Below are positions 1-6,123 of a DNA stretch of 9,127 nt, piece after piece. Source of the DNA: Alphaproteobacteria bacterium UBA1303. GTDB lineage: Bacteria; Pseudomonadota; Alphaproteobacteria; Micropepsales; Micropepsaceae. Location: the NCBI GenBank assembly GCA_002307315.1, contig DBTZ01000049.1, positions 1-9,127 on the forward strand, in the 5' to 3' direction. How positions within the stretch are numbered: position 1 is the first letter of the stretch; each line of letters starts with the position of its first letter. Under the pieces are notes generated by a model, which saw only the letters and a list, made by a program, of their open reading frames with translations, was not told the DNA's origin and did not search any database. A program made the translations under genes and the position numbers.

Positions 1-40
1 ATCTGCATTCTTCACGGGGGACTAAATAGCTATAAGCTGA

Positions 41-74
41 AAAAAAACGGCCTCGTCCATGACGAGGCCGTTTT
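41..74 (-). terminator. Rho-independent terminator of the GGT-like lipoprotein gene
   Basis: A perfect 14-bp stem is formed by 44-57 and 61-74, with a 3-base loop at 58-60. Read on the minus strand, the hairpin lies about 18 bases past the stop codon at 93 and is followed by seven U residues (A-run at 41-47), the standard form of an intrinsic terminator. On the plus strand the stem ends in TTTT followed by mixed sequence, so weak termination of anything arriving from the left is also possible. Confidence 0.9.
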
Positions 75-92
75 CGTATTCGTACCGAAACA

Positions 93-1445
93 TCACTTCT
101 CGTCGAACGGCACGGTCAGGCCGAAGCCATAGGCTGCCGGGTCGGACAACGCCGCACAAGCAGTACCGTTGCAGACGATGGCGTTCACCGTGTCGGACGA
201 AGACGCCCCCTGGCCGGCGGTGCGCAACTCGTTTCGGGTCAATATGGTCTGCCCGCGCGCCAATTTGCTCAGCGTATCGACCAGAGCGGCACTGCCGCCG
301 GCACCGCCGGCTCCTACACCGGTCAATACCGCCGGCGCATCGGCGCCCGAGCTGGCGATGACGGGCGCCAGAAACACCGTGCTGGCTACGGCATCGCCCG
401 CGACCGGAGCGCGCGCCAGGGTCACGCCGATCCCGGGCACGCTACGGCCGGAACCGAAGCTGCCGTTCATCGTCACCGCGCAGGCGACCGTCTGATCGTT
501 GGTATCCGTAGCAGCGAAGCCGGTGGCACCGCGATCGCCGCCTTGATTTTGCAGGCCGAGACCGGTGAGCGTCTTCTGCGCCACGTCGGAAAGCGCCTGA
601 CCGTCGCCGCCACGGGCAACGGCATCGATCAGAGCCGCGGCGAAGACGCCGACGCCCTTGCCCGCAACCGGCAGATAGACGTAGTTGCCGCCAACCTGCA
701 TGACACGCGGCGTGGCGCGTCCGACCTTGTAGTCGCCCAAATCGGCAACGGTGATCGCGCCGCCCTGAGCGGACGTGTAAGCGGCAATCGCCGCCGCGAT
801 GCGTCCGGTGTAGAAAGCGTTCGCCCCCTCGGTGCGAATGGCGGCCAACGTGGCGGCCAAATCGGGCGCAGCAACCGTCTTGCCCGCCTCTTTGAGTTTA
901 CCGCTTTCGTCCATGAATTCTCTGGCCAGATCGGCGTCGAGGCGCACCGTCCCCTCGGCATCGCCGAGCCGTGAACGCAACGCGCGGGTCAACGCAAACC
1001 CGGCGCGGGCATGGCTTTCGCCGATTGCCACCACCTTGCGCCACGGCAAGCTGCCATAAGCGCTTTGCATCGCCGCGAAACCGCGCACATTGCCGGGCAC
1101 CGCGTACTCTCCGCCGCCGGAAGCTTTTTTCGGCAGGAAGGAAAATTCCTCGGCGATCCCTTTCTTGACGTCACGCACGATGCAAACGCCGCCGCCGCCC
1201 AAGCCCGCCGCCTGAGGGTAGGTCGAGGCCAGGGTGAAATACATCGCCGTCACCGCATCGACGGCGCTGCCGCTCTGCGCCAGCACCGACGCACCGGCCT
1301 TCACCGCATTGGGCTCGTCGCCCACGACCTGTGCACCGCCCTTAATCGACGATCCGCCACCGCCCAGCGTGTCGCCGAGATCAAGCGAACAGCCGGCCAG
1401 AAGAACCATGCCGGCCACGCCGGCGAGTAACCGTGAGAGAATCAT
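93..1445 (-). CDS. Predicted lipoprotein, divergent gamma-glutamyltransferase-like protein, probably inactive
   Basis: The 450-residue product starts with a lipoprotein signal peptide: hydrophobic residues 5-17 and lipobox LAGC with the lipidated Cys at 19. Ser at +2 suggests the outer membrane if the enterobacterial sorting rule applies. The body follows the gamma-glutamyltransferase fold: AGLGGGG at 80-86, then NGSFGSG and PGIG at 327-340, which match the family's NGYFGSG and PGTG block, a glycine-rich GAGGAGG near 378-384 in place of GSPGG, and DPAAYGFG at 435-442. Active GGTs self-cleave at a Thr in a TTH motif. The equivalent stretch here is GATGF (306-310), which places Ala307 at the nucleophile position. 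The Arg that binds the glutamyl carboxylate and the Ser-Ser pair are also not evident. This looks like a non-catalytic or altered relative. The start is fixed by an in-frame stop shortly upstream; an AAAGGA at 1459-1464 is a rather distant ribosome site. The gene is divergent from the protease gene and ends at the 41-74 terminator. Substrate and role are unknown. Confidence 0.8.
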   Translation of the reverse strand: MILSRLLAGVAGMVLLAGCSLDLGDTLGGGGSSIKGGAQVVGDEPNAVKAGASVLAQSGSAVDAVTAMYFTLASTYPQAAGLGGGGVCIVRDVKKGIAEEFSFLPKKASGGGEYAVPGNVRGFAAMQSAYGSLPWRKVVAIGESHARAGFALTRALRSRLGDAEGTVRLDADLAREFMDESGKLKEAGKTVAAPDLAATLAAIRTEGANAFYTGRIAAAIAAYTSAQGGAITVADLGDYKVGRATPRVMQVGGNYVYLPVAGKGVGVFAAALIDAVARGGDGQALSDVAQKTLTGLGLQNQGGDRGATGFAATDTNDQTVACAVTMNGSFGSGRSVPGIGVTLARAPVAGDAVASTVFLAPVIASSGADAPAVLTGVGAGGAGGSAALVDTLSKLARGQTILTRNELRTAGQGASSSDTVNAIVCNGTACAALSDPAAYGFGLTVPFDEK

Positions 1446-1576
1446 GAACCGCGCGTAATCCTTTGCTGGTTAACGACCATCCATTGCGAAAGCTTTGGTT
1501 GACTTTCGTGGCACGCCGTACCTACCGTTCCCCAAGCGGGCAATAATGGGCACAGGGTTAGAGGAGTTTTCAAGCC
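1446..1576. promoter_or_regulatory. Divergent intergenic region between lipoprotein and M48 protease genes
   Basis: This 131-base spacer must hold promoters for both directions. On the plus strand, TTGACT at 1499-1504, a 17-base spacer and CTACCG at 1522-1527 give a fair -35 and a weak -10, loosely like the alphaproteobacterial housekeeping form. They would start a transcript about 40 bases before the protease gene. On the minus strand I found only poor matches. No operator palindrome stands out. Confidence 0.35.
1560..1566 (+). promoter_or_regulatory. Ribosome binding site that fixes a TTG start
   Basis: AGAGGAG lies 10 bases before TTG 1577. The protease frame has a stop at 1559-1561 and no ATG or GTG that could serve as a start before its signal peptide, so this site supports TTG as the initiation codon. 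The alternatives are TTG codons at 1607 and 1631, neither of which has a well-placed ribosome site. Confidence 0.6.
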
Positions 1577-2980
1577 TTGTCGATTCGCATCCCATATATA
1601 TCGTCCTTGAGGCGATGCGTCGCGCACTGTTTGACCGGCCGCGTTCTCGCCTTCCTGATTGGTTTTTTCGGACCGCTGCTGGCTTTCGCATCCCCTGCCG
1701 CAGCACAAGGCATCTCTCTGCTTCAGGATACCGAAACCGAACGGCTCTTGCGAGCCTACGAGGTGCCGGTCCTTAAAGCCGCGGGCATCGATCCGGCCGC
1801 CGTCAGCATGTACATCGTTAACGACACGGAACTGAACGCCTTCGTTGCGGAAGGGCAAAATATATTCTGCAATGCTGGGTTGTTCATCCAACTGAGAACC
1901 CCCAACGAGCTGATCGGCGTTCTTGCCCACGAAACCGGCCACATGGCAGGCGGCCATTTGAGCCGCGGCTCCCAAGCGATGGAAAAGGCCAGCATTCCGA
2001 TACTGATCTCGATGATTGTCGGGGTGGGCGCCATGATGGCCGGCGCCGGCGATGTCGGCATGGTGCTGATGGGGATGGGGCAAGGAATCGCCGAAGCTCA
2101 GTTCTTCAGCTTCAGCCGGGCCCAGGAAGCCACCGCCGACCAGATGGGGCAGAAATATCTTAGGCTGACTCATCAATCGGGCATGGGCATGGTCAACGTG
2201 TTCAACCGTATGGCCAACGACGAAGCGAGAATGGTCAAGGATCCCGAACGTTTCGCCACCTCGCATCCGGCCAGCCGCGATCGCGTGTCGTTGATGCAGA
2301 AAGTGGCCGATGCCTCGCCCTATCGCGACGTGCCCGATAGCCCGGCATCGATCCATGCCTTCATGATGGTCAAGGCCAAGGTCTACGGCTTTTTGATGCC
2401 GGTAAAAGAAGTACTCGCCAAATATCCGCCGTCGGACAAAAGCGCCTACGCCCGTTATGCCCGCGCGATGGTTTATTTGCGTCAACCCAATCTTTCCGGC
2501 GCTCTGTCGGAAATCCAAAGTCTGATCAAGGACGAACCGAACAACCCCTATTTCCACGAAGTGCTCGGTCAGATCTACGTTTCGATGGGCCAGCCGCTGA
2601 ATGGCGTCGAACCCTACCGCAAATCCGTCATGCTGATGCCCGATGCGCCCGAGCTGCGCATCGCGCTGGCCGCCGCTCAGATCGCCACCGAGAACAAAGC
2701 CAACGAAACAGATGCGATCAAGCATCTTCGGATCGCGTTGCAGCAGGATACCGACCAGCCTTTCGCCTGGTATCAACTCGCCCAGGCTTACAGCGACACC
2801 GGCAACGGCGCGCTGGCCGATCTTGCTACCGCCGAGTTGAAACTCATGAGCGGCGACGCCGCGCAGGCCGTACAATTCGCCGGCCGCGCCCGCCAAGCCC
2901 TCGACGAAGGGTCCGGCGATTGGCAGCGCGCCAACGACATCCTCGCGCTGGCCGGCGCGCAACTCAAACAACGCAGATAG
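1577..2980 (+). CDS. Periplasmic M48 family metalloprotease with TPR domain, BepA/YfgC type
   Basis: The 467-residue product begins with a signal peptide (hydrophobic 23-38, likely cut after AAA at 41-43), so it should act in the periplasm. The peptidase domain spans roughly 45-250. It has the N-terminal DTETERLLR block typical of this subfamily, the zinc-binding HETGH at 118-122, the third zinc ligand Glu184 in EATAD, and the SHPASRDR motif at 229-236. Residues 290-440 form TPR-like helical pairs. In E. coli, BepA uses this layout to monitor the BAM complex and to assist or degrade LptD and other outer-membrane proteins; a similar quality-control role is inferred here. A hydrophobic Gly/Met-rich stretch at 140-170 is the usual insertion between the zinc motifs. 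Translation starts at TTG, supported by AGAGGAG. The DsbA-like gene follows after 3 bases, so the two are very probably co-transcribed. A long antisense reading frame over this gene is a codon-bias shadow. Confidence 0.93.
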   Translation: MSIRIPYISSLRRCVAHCLTGRVLAFLIGFFGPLLAFASPAAAQGISLLQDTETERLLRAYEVPVLKAAGIDPAAVSMYIVNDTELNAFVAEGQNIFCNAGLFIQLRTPNELIGVLAHETGHMAGGHLSRGSQAMEKASIPILISMIVGVGAMMAGAGDVGMVLMGMGQGIAEAQFFSFSRAQEATADQMGQKYLRLTHQSGMGMVNVFNRMANDEARMVKDPERFATSHPASRDRVSLMQKVADASPYRDVPDSPASIHAFMMVKAKVYGFLMPVKEVLAKYPPSDKSAYARYARAMVYLRQPNLSGALSEIQSLIKDEPNNPYFHEVLGQIYVSMGQPLNGVEPYRKSVMLMPDAPELRIALAAAQIATENKANETDAIKHLRIALQQDTDQPFAWYQLAQAYSDTGNGALADLATAELKLMSGDAAQAVQFAGRARQALDEGSGDWQRANDILALAGAQLKQRR

Positions 2981-2983
2981 ACC

Positions 2984-3727
2984 ATGAAATTCGACGATAA
3001 TCTCAAGACCGCCGTGCTTGCCGGCGCGGTCGGCGCCTCCGCCGTCCTGGTCGCCTTCGCATTTGCCGGGGCGTTGGGCTTCCTGCCGCTGGCCAACGAC
3101 GCGCGGCTGCAGACCTATCTGATGGACCATCCCCGACTGGTCTACGACATGGTGGCCAAGGCCCAGGACGACGACGCTCGAAAGGAGACGATCGAACGCC
3201 AGAAGCGAGTCGACAAGCTGGGTGCCGCGGCCTTTTTAAATCCCGCCCTCGCCTACGTCACCGGCCCGGCGAACGCCAAGAACACCTTCGTCGAGTTTTT
3301 CGACTATAATTGCGGCTACTGCCGCCGCTCGATGCCGGCGGTGAAGGCCTTCTACGCAAAGCATAAGGCAGACACCCGCTTCGCGTTCATCGAACTGCCG
3401 ATCAACGGCGAGGCGTCGACGATGGCGGCCGCACATGCCATCGCCGCCCGCCGCCAAGGCGACAAATATCTCGCACTGCATTTTATGCTGATGGGCGAAA
3501 GCGACGCGATCGACGCAAACCTGCTGGCCGAAGATATGGCGAAGGTCGGGATCGATGAAAAGAAAAACGCCACCGATGTCGTCGGCCCCGAGGTCGAAAA
3601 AGCCATTCTGGCGGCGCACAAGCTGGCCGAAGGAATTAAGATCAGCGGCACACCCGCCTTCATCGTTAACGGCAAGGTTTACGATGGAGCCGCCACCGAA
3701 AAGCAGCTTGAAGCGCTGACGAAATAA
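2984..3727 (+). CDS. DsbA family thiol:disulfide oxidoreductase, Com1/ScsC-like, membrane-anchored
   Basis: The 247-residue product has a hydrophobic segment at about 9-34, acting as an uncleaved anchor or signal sequence, then a charged helical region (40-80) as in the N-terminal part of ScsC/Com1-type proteins. The thioredoxin-fold domain starts near 100 with FVEFFDYNCGYC. The active-site pair is Cys110 and Cys113 (CGYC), and the cis-proline loop is GTPAF with Pro224. Family knowledge gives a role in forming or shuffling disulfide bonds in periplasmic proteins; whether it works as oxidase or isomerase cannot be told from sequence. The start lies 3 bases after the protease stop with only a weak ribosome site, which suggests translational coupling. 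The pairing makes sense because BepA-type proteases handle outer-membrane proteins such as LptD that need correct disulfides. Possible clients nearby include the cysteine-rich pentapeptide protein at 4118-4585. Confidence 0.92.
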   Translation: MKFDDNLKTAVLAGAVGASAVLVAFAFAGALGFLPLANDARLQTYLMDHPRLVYDMVAKAQDDDARKETIERQKRVDKLGAAAFLNPALAYVTGPANAKNTFVEFFDYNCGYCRRSMPAVKAFYAKHKADTRFAFIELPINGEASTMAAAHAIAARRQGDKYLALHFMLMGESDAIDANLLAEDMAKVGIDEKKNATDVVGPEVEKAILAAHKLAEGIKISGTPAFIVNGKVYDGAATEKQLEALTK

Positions 3728-3729
3728 TC

Positions 3730-3758
3730 AAAAAAAGGCCGGCGGTCTTACGCCGGCC
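3730..3758 (-). terminator. Intrinsic terminator oriented for a minus-strand transcript
   Basis: A perfect 8-bp GC stem joins 3737-3744 and 3751-3758 with a 6-base loop. The seven-base A-run at 3730-3736 gives a U-tract only when read on the minus strand. On the plus strand, just after the DsbA-like gene (stop 3725-3727), the hairpin is followed by CGAGAAATCC and so is a poor terminator, although it could still act as a 3'-end stabiliser. Confidence 0.6.
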
Positions 3759-3890
3759 CGAGAAATCCTTTCGATGCCGAAACGCGGGGGGATTGCGCAA
3801 CCGCCTCGATCGGAATGCAATGTCCGCCAATCGCTCAAGGCTACCTGCCGACATTGAGACTACTCTACGCGCGACCCCTGAATAATTCGC
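3730..3890 (-). ncRNA. Candidate small RNA of about 160 nt
   Basis: This is inferred only from signals. On the minus strand a -35-like TTGGCA (3920-3925), an exact 17-base spacer and TAAGAA (3897-3902) could start a transcript near 3890, which would end at the U-tract at 3730. Inside it, CAATGTC (3818-3824) and GACATTG (3850-3856) form a perfect 7-bp inverted repeat enclosing 25 bases. It resembles no RNA family I know. A 62-codon minus-strand reading frame starts at 3854 but runs through the terminator and looks non-coding. Confidence 0.22.
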
Positions 3891-3896
3891 AAACGG

Positions 3897-3925
3897 TTCT
3901 TAGTGTCCTTCTGAATTACTGCCAA
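3897..3925 (-). promoter_or_regulatory. Possible sigma-70-type promoter for the candidate small RNA
   Basis: TTGGCA at 3920-3925 matches five of six bases of the -35 consensus. TAAGAA at 3897-3902 matches only three of six of the -10 consensus. The spacer is 17 bases. In an A/T-rich patch such matches can arise by chance. Confidence 0.22.
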
Positions 3926-3937
3926 AACGGGTTTTAA

Positions 3938-4042
3938 TAGAGCGCTTCACAGAAAAGTGGAATCCGGTTTTCTGGTATGAAGCGCGACAAAGCAAGGAGT
4001 TAGAGCATTTCCGCGTTTTTCGCTAAACAGTGAAATGCTCTA
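3938..4042. repeat. 105-bp MITE/BIME-like element made of two hairpins
   Basis: The element is bounded by imperfect terminal inverted repeats: 3938-3949 against the reverse complement of 4031-4042, identical at 10 of 12 positions. Within it are two hairpins. The first pairs 3942-3949 with 3978-3985 (8 bp) and continues as CAGAAAA/TTTTCTG (3950-3956 with 3968-3974), leaving a 3-base bulge. The second is a perfect 11-bp stem, 4001-4011 with 4032-4042. The GAAAAGTGG...CCGGTTTTC core recalls intergenic palindromes scattered through many Hyphomicrobiales genomes. No clear target-site duplication flanks it. Copy number must be checked genome-wide. Confidence 0.65.
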
Positions 4043-4117
4043 GAATTTCGCCTTATCGTTCCTTTCCCGGCTTGCCTCGGTACGATCCTTGCGGCTGACA
4101 AAGCGAATAGTCTCGGA

Positions 4118-4585
4118 ATGAAACACATGAACCGCCTTGCCCTAGCCGCCACCTTTACCGCTTCCTTGGCCGCCCTTGCGGTTGCCGCACCGATTAGCGG
4201 CGCGTTGGCCGACGACGCCGCCAAAATTCAAGCCGGCAACGTCGATTGTCCGCACTGCCAATTGCAGCACGCCGAACTGACTAACACTTGCGCCAAGCAC
4301 GGCAATTTCGCCTGGGCCGATTTCTCGGGCGCGCAGGCATCTTTGATGTGCATGAGCTACGCCGACCTTCGGGGCGTCAATTTCGGCGGCACCGATCTTT
4401 CCGGCGCCAACCTGTCCTTTGCCAAGCTCGATGGCGCCGACTTCACCGATGCACAGATGACGGCAACCTTGCTCAAGGGCACCGACCTTCGGAACGTCAA
4501 AGGGCTGACGCAGGATCAAATCGGCGCCGCCTGCAGCGACGACGCCACCAAGCTTCCTTCCGGCCTCAGCGCCCACCGCTGCTGA
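4118..4585 (+). CDS. Secreted pentapeptide-repeat protein with CPHC motif and six cysteines
   Basis: The 155-residue precursor has a signal peptide (hydrophobic 7-28, likely cut after ALA at 29-31), so the mature protein of about 124 residues is periplasmic or exported. Residues about 50-130 are tandem five-residue units of the A(D/N)LXX type (YADLR, GTDLS, GANLS, GADFT, GTDLR), enough for roughly four turns of a right-handed quadrilateral beta-helix. Mature cysteines are at 44, 47 (CPHC), 58, 78, 139 and 155. The C-terminal pattern (AACSDD...KLPSGL...C) is one I associate with small alphaproteobacterial pentapeptide proteins. CPHC is followed by Gln, so it is not a haem c site; disulfides or metal binding are possible. 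The function is unknown. ATG 4127 is an alternative start and has a better-spaced GGA at 4115-4117; ATG 4118 has no ribosome site at a usable distance. The gene stands alone and ends at a strong terminator. Confidence 0.85.
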   Translation: MKHMNRLALAATFTASLAALAVAAPISGALADDAAKIQAGNVDCPHCQLQHAELTNTCAKHGNFAWADFSGAQASLMCMSYADLRGVNFGGTDLSGANLSFAKLDGADFTDAQMTATLLKGTDLRNVKGLTQDQIGAACSDDATKLPSGLSAHRC

Positions 4586-4617
4586 CAGTTTGTTCCCACG
4601 CTTGACACCGTCCTCCG

Positions 4618-4650
4618 CCCCGGCATGCATCATGCCGGGGTTTCTTTTTT
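4618..4650 (+). terminator. Intrinsic terminator of the pentapeptide-repeat gene, overlapping the end of gcvPB
   Basis: A perfect 10-bp stem (4618-4627 with 4631-4640) and 3-base loop are followed by TTTCTTTTTT at 4641-4650. It lies 33 bases past the stop of the pentapeptide gene. The right arm and T-run are also the last codons of gcvPB on the other strand. On the minus strand the hairpin has no U-tract behind it, so it is unlikely to stop gcv transcription efficiently. Confidence 0.9.
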
Positions 4651-6123
4651 CCAGCGCAAGATCGGCTTGCGCGAGGCCAGCGTTTCGTCGAGCCGGCGGC
4701 GCGGAGAAAACATGGGCGCGCCTTCGAAGCGTTCCTTGCGGCCCGCCTTGGCATCTTCGGCCAAGGAACGCAGCACGGCGATAAAGCGGTCGAGACTATC
4801 CTTCGATTCCGATTCGGTCGGCTCGATCAGCATCGCCCCATGCACGACGAGCGGGAAATAGACCGTCATCGGATGATAGCCTTCGTCGATCATCGCCTTG
4901 GCGAAATCGAGCGTCGATAAGCCGCTGCCGTGCAGGAAGCGCTCGTCGAACAGCGCCTCGTGCATGCACGTTCCCGGATAGGACGCGCTCATCGCGTCCT
5001 TCAGCGACGCCAGCACGTAGTTCGCCGACAATACCGCATCCTCGCTGGCCTGACGGATGCCGTCGACGCCCATGCTGAGCATATAGGCGAGCGCGCGCAC
5101 GAACATGCCCATCTGGCCGTGGAAGGCGCACATCCGGCCGAAGGGATGGGCGCCTGCAGGCAAACCGGTTTCGTCTTCGATCAAGCGAAACCCGTTCTCG
5201 TCATGCACGAGCAGCGGCAGCGGTGCAAACGGCGCCAAACGGGCCGACAGCACCACCGGCCCCGCGCCGGGACCGCCGCCGCCGTGCGGAGTCGAGAAGG
5301 TTTTATGCAGGTTGATGTGCATGGCATCGATGCCGAGATCGCCGGGGCGCACCTTTCCCGCGATGGCGTTGAAGTTGGCGCCGTCGCAATAGAAGTAAGC
5401 GCCCGCCGCATGCACCATCTCGGCGATCGTCAGAATATCGCGTTCGAACAGTCCGCAGGTGTTGGGATTGGTCAGCATCAACGCCGCTATATCCGGTCCC
5501 AGCTTGGCCTTGAGGGATTCAAGATCGACCCGTCCTTCCGCCGTGGCCTTGACTTGGTCGACGGTGAAGCCGGCAAACGCCGCCGTTGCTGGATTGGTGC
5601 CGTGGGCGGATTCCGGCACCAGCACGCGGGTGCGGTTTTCGCCGCGGGCTTTCAGCGCGGCGCGGATCGTCAGCATGCCGCACAATTCGCCGTGTGCGCC
5701 GGCCTTGGGCGAAAACGCCACCGCCGGCATATTCGTCAGTGCGGTCAGCCATTTCGTAAATTCGGCAATCGCGCCGAGCGCGCCTTGGGCGGCGCGGCGC
5801 GGCGCCAAGGGATGCACGTCCGCAAAACCGTCGAGCCGCGCCATTTTTTCGTTGAGGCGCGGATTGTGCTTCATGGTACACGAGCCGAGCGGATACAGGT
5901 TGGCGTCGATGGCATAGTTCATCCGCGACAGCCGCACGTAATGGCGCACCGCCTCCGGCTCGGTCAGCCCCGGCAGACCGATCCTGCCCTGGCGCCGCAT
6001 ACCGCCGAGGCGTGCAGCGTCGATGGCGGCTTCCGGCAAATCGACGCCGGATATATCCCCGCGGCCGATTTCGAAGATCAGCCCCTCTTCCAGATCGAGG
6101 CCCTTGTTGCCGGACACGGTCAT
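4630..6123 (-). CDS. gcvPB: Glycine dehydrogenase (decarboxylating) subunit 2, P protein C-terminal half
   Basis: With GcvPA this 497-residue subunit forms the cytoplasmic PLP-dependent P protein, which decarboxylates glycine and passes the aminomethyl group to the lipoyl arm of GcvH. The PLP-binding lysine is Lys274 in NLHKTF, followed by the glycine-rich loop HGGGGPGAGP (280-289). Other family signatures are YPLGSCTMKHNPR at 77-89, ESAHGTNPA at 171-179 and HPMTVYFPLVVHG at 417-429. The length is close to other two-gene bacterial GcvPB proteins of about 490 residues. The start ATG overlaps the gcvPA stop by 4 bases (ATGA), and GGAGGA at 6130-6135 is well spaced, so the two subunits are translationally coupled for equal amounts. 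The final residues are encoded within the terminator of the converging gene. No separate intrinsic terminator for the operon is visible beyond the stop. Confidence 0.97.
   Translation of the reverse strand: MTVSGNKGLDLEEGLIFEIGRGDISGVDLPEAAIDAARLGGMRRQGRIGLPGLTEPEAVRHYVRLSRMNYAIDANLYPLGSCTMKHNPRLNEKMARLDGFADVHPLAPRRAAQGALGAIAEFTKWLTALTNMPAVAFSPKAGAHGELCGMLTIRAALKARGENRTRVLVPESAHGTNPATAAFAGFTVDQVKATAEGRVDLESLKAKLGPDIAALMLTNPNTCGLFERDILTIAEMVHAAGAYFYCDGANFNAIAGKVRPGDLGIDAMHINLHKTFSTPHGGGGPGAGPVVLSARLAPFAPLPLLVHDENGFRLIEDETGLPAGAHPFGRMCAFHGQMGMFVRALAYMLSMGVDGIRQASEDAVLSANYVLASLKDAMSASYPGTCMHEALFDERFLHGSGLSTLDFAKAMIDEGYHPMTVYFPLVVHGAMLIEPTESESKDSLDRFIAVLRSLAEDAKAGRKERFEGAPMFSPRRRLDETLASRKPILRWKKETPA

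Larger units (their letters stand above)
3728..4117. other. 390-base gene-free region with minus-strand terminator, candidate sRNA and palindromic repeat
   Basis: No convincing protein gene occurs here. The stretch is visibly richer in A/T than its neighbours, especially 3855-4050. It contains a hairpin at 3737-3758 with a minus-strand U-tract, an inverted repeat at 3818-3856, a possible minus-strand promoter at 3897-3925 and a two-hairpin repeat at 3938-4042. Its last 75 bases should carry the promoter of the pentapeptide gene. The best -10 there is TAGAAT at 4041-4046, overlapping the repeat end, but its -35 is poor. Confidence 0.6.

Noticed and set aside
1442..3130. A 562-codon open frame on the minus strand, longer than the M48 protease gene it opposes.
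   Set aside because: It lies antisense to the M48 gene and the start of the DsbA-like gene, both of which show clear family motifs. Its His/Gly/Arg-rich translation lacks any domain and reflects third-position GC bias.
3666..3854. A 62-codon minus-strand frame in the gene-free region.
   Set aside because: It runs through the terminator at 3730-3758 into the DsbA-like gene, has no clear ribosome site and an Arg-rich, featureless product. The signals fit a non-coding RNA better.
3938..4042. The paired hairpins read as a CRISPR-like or tRNA-like structure.
   Set aside because: There are only two different hairpins with no regular spacers, and no cloverleaf or CCA end. A dispersed palindromic repeat explains it better.
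4250..4270. CPHC as a possible haem c or thioredoxin-type active site in the pentapeptide protein.
   Set aside because: Haem c needs CXXCH and the next residue is Gln. There is no thioredoxin fold around it. A structural disulfide or metal site is more likely.
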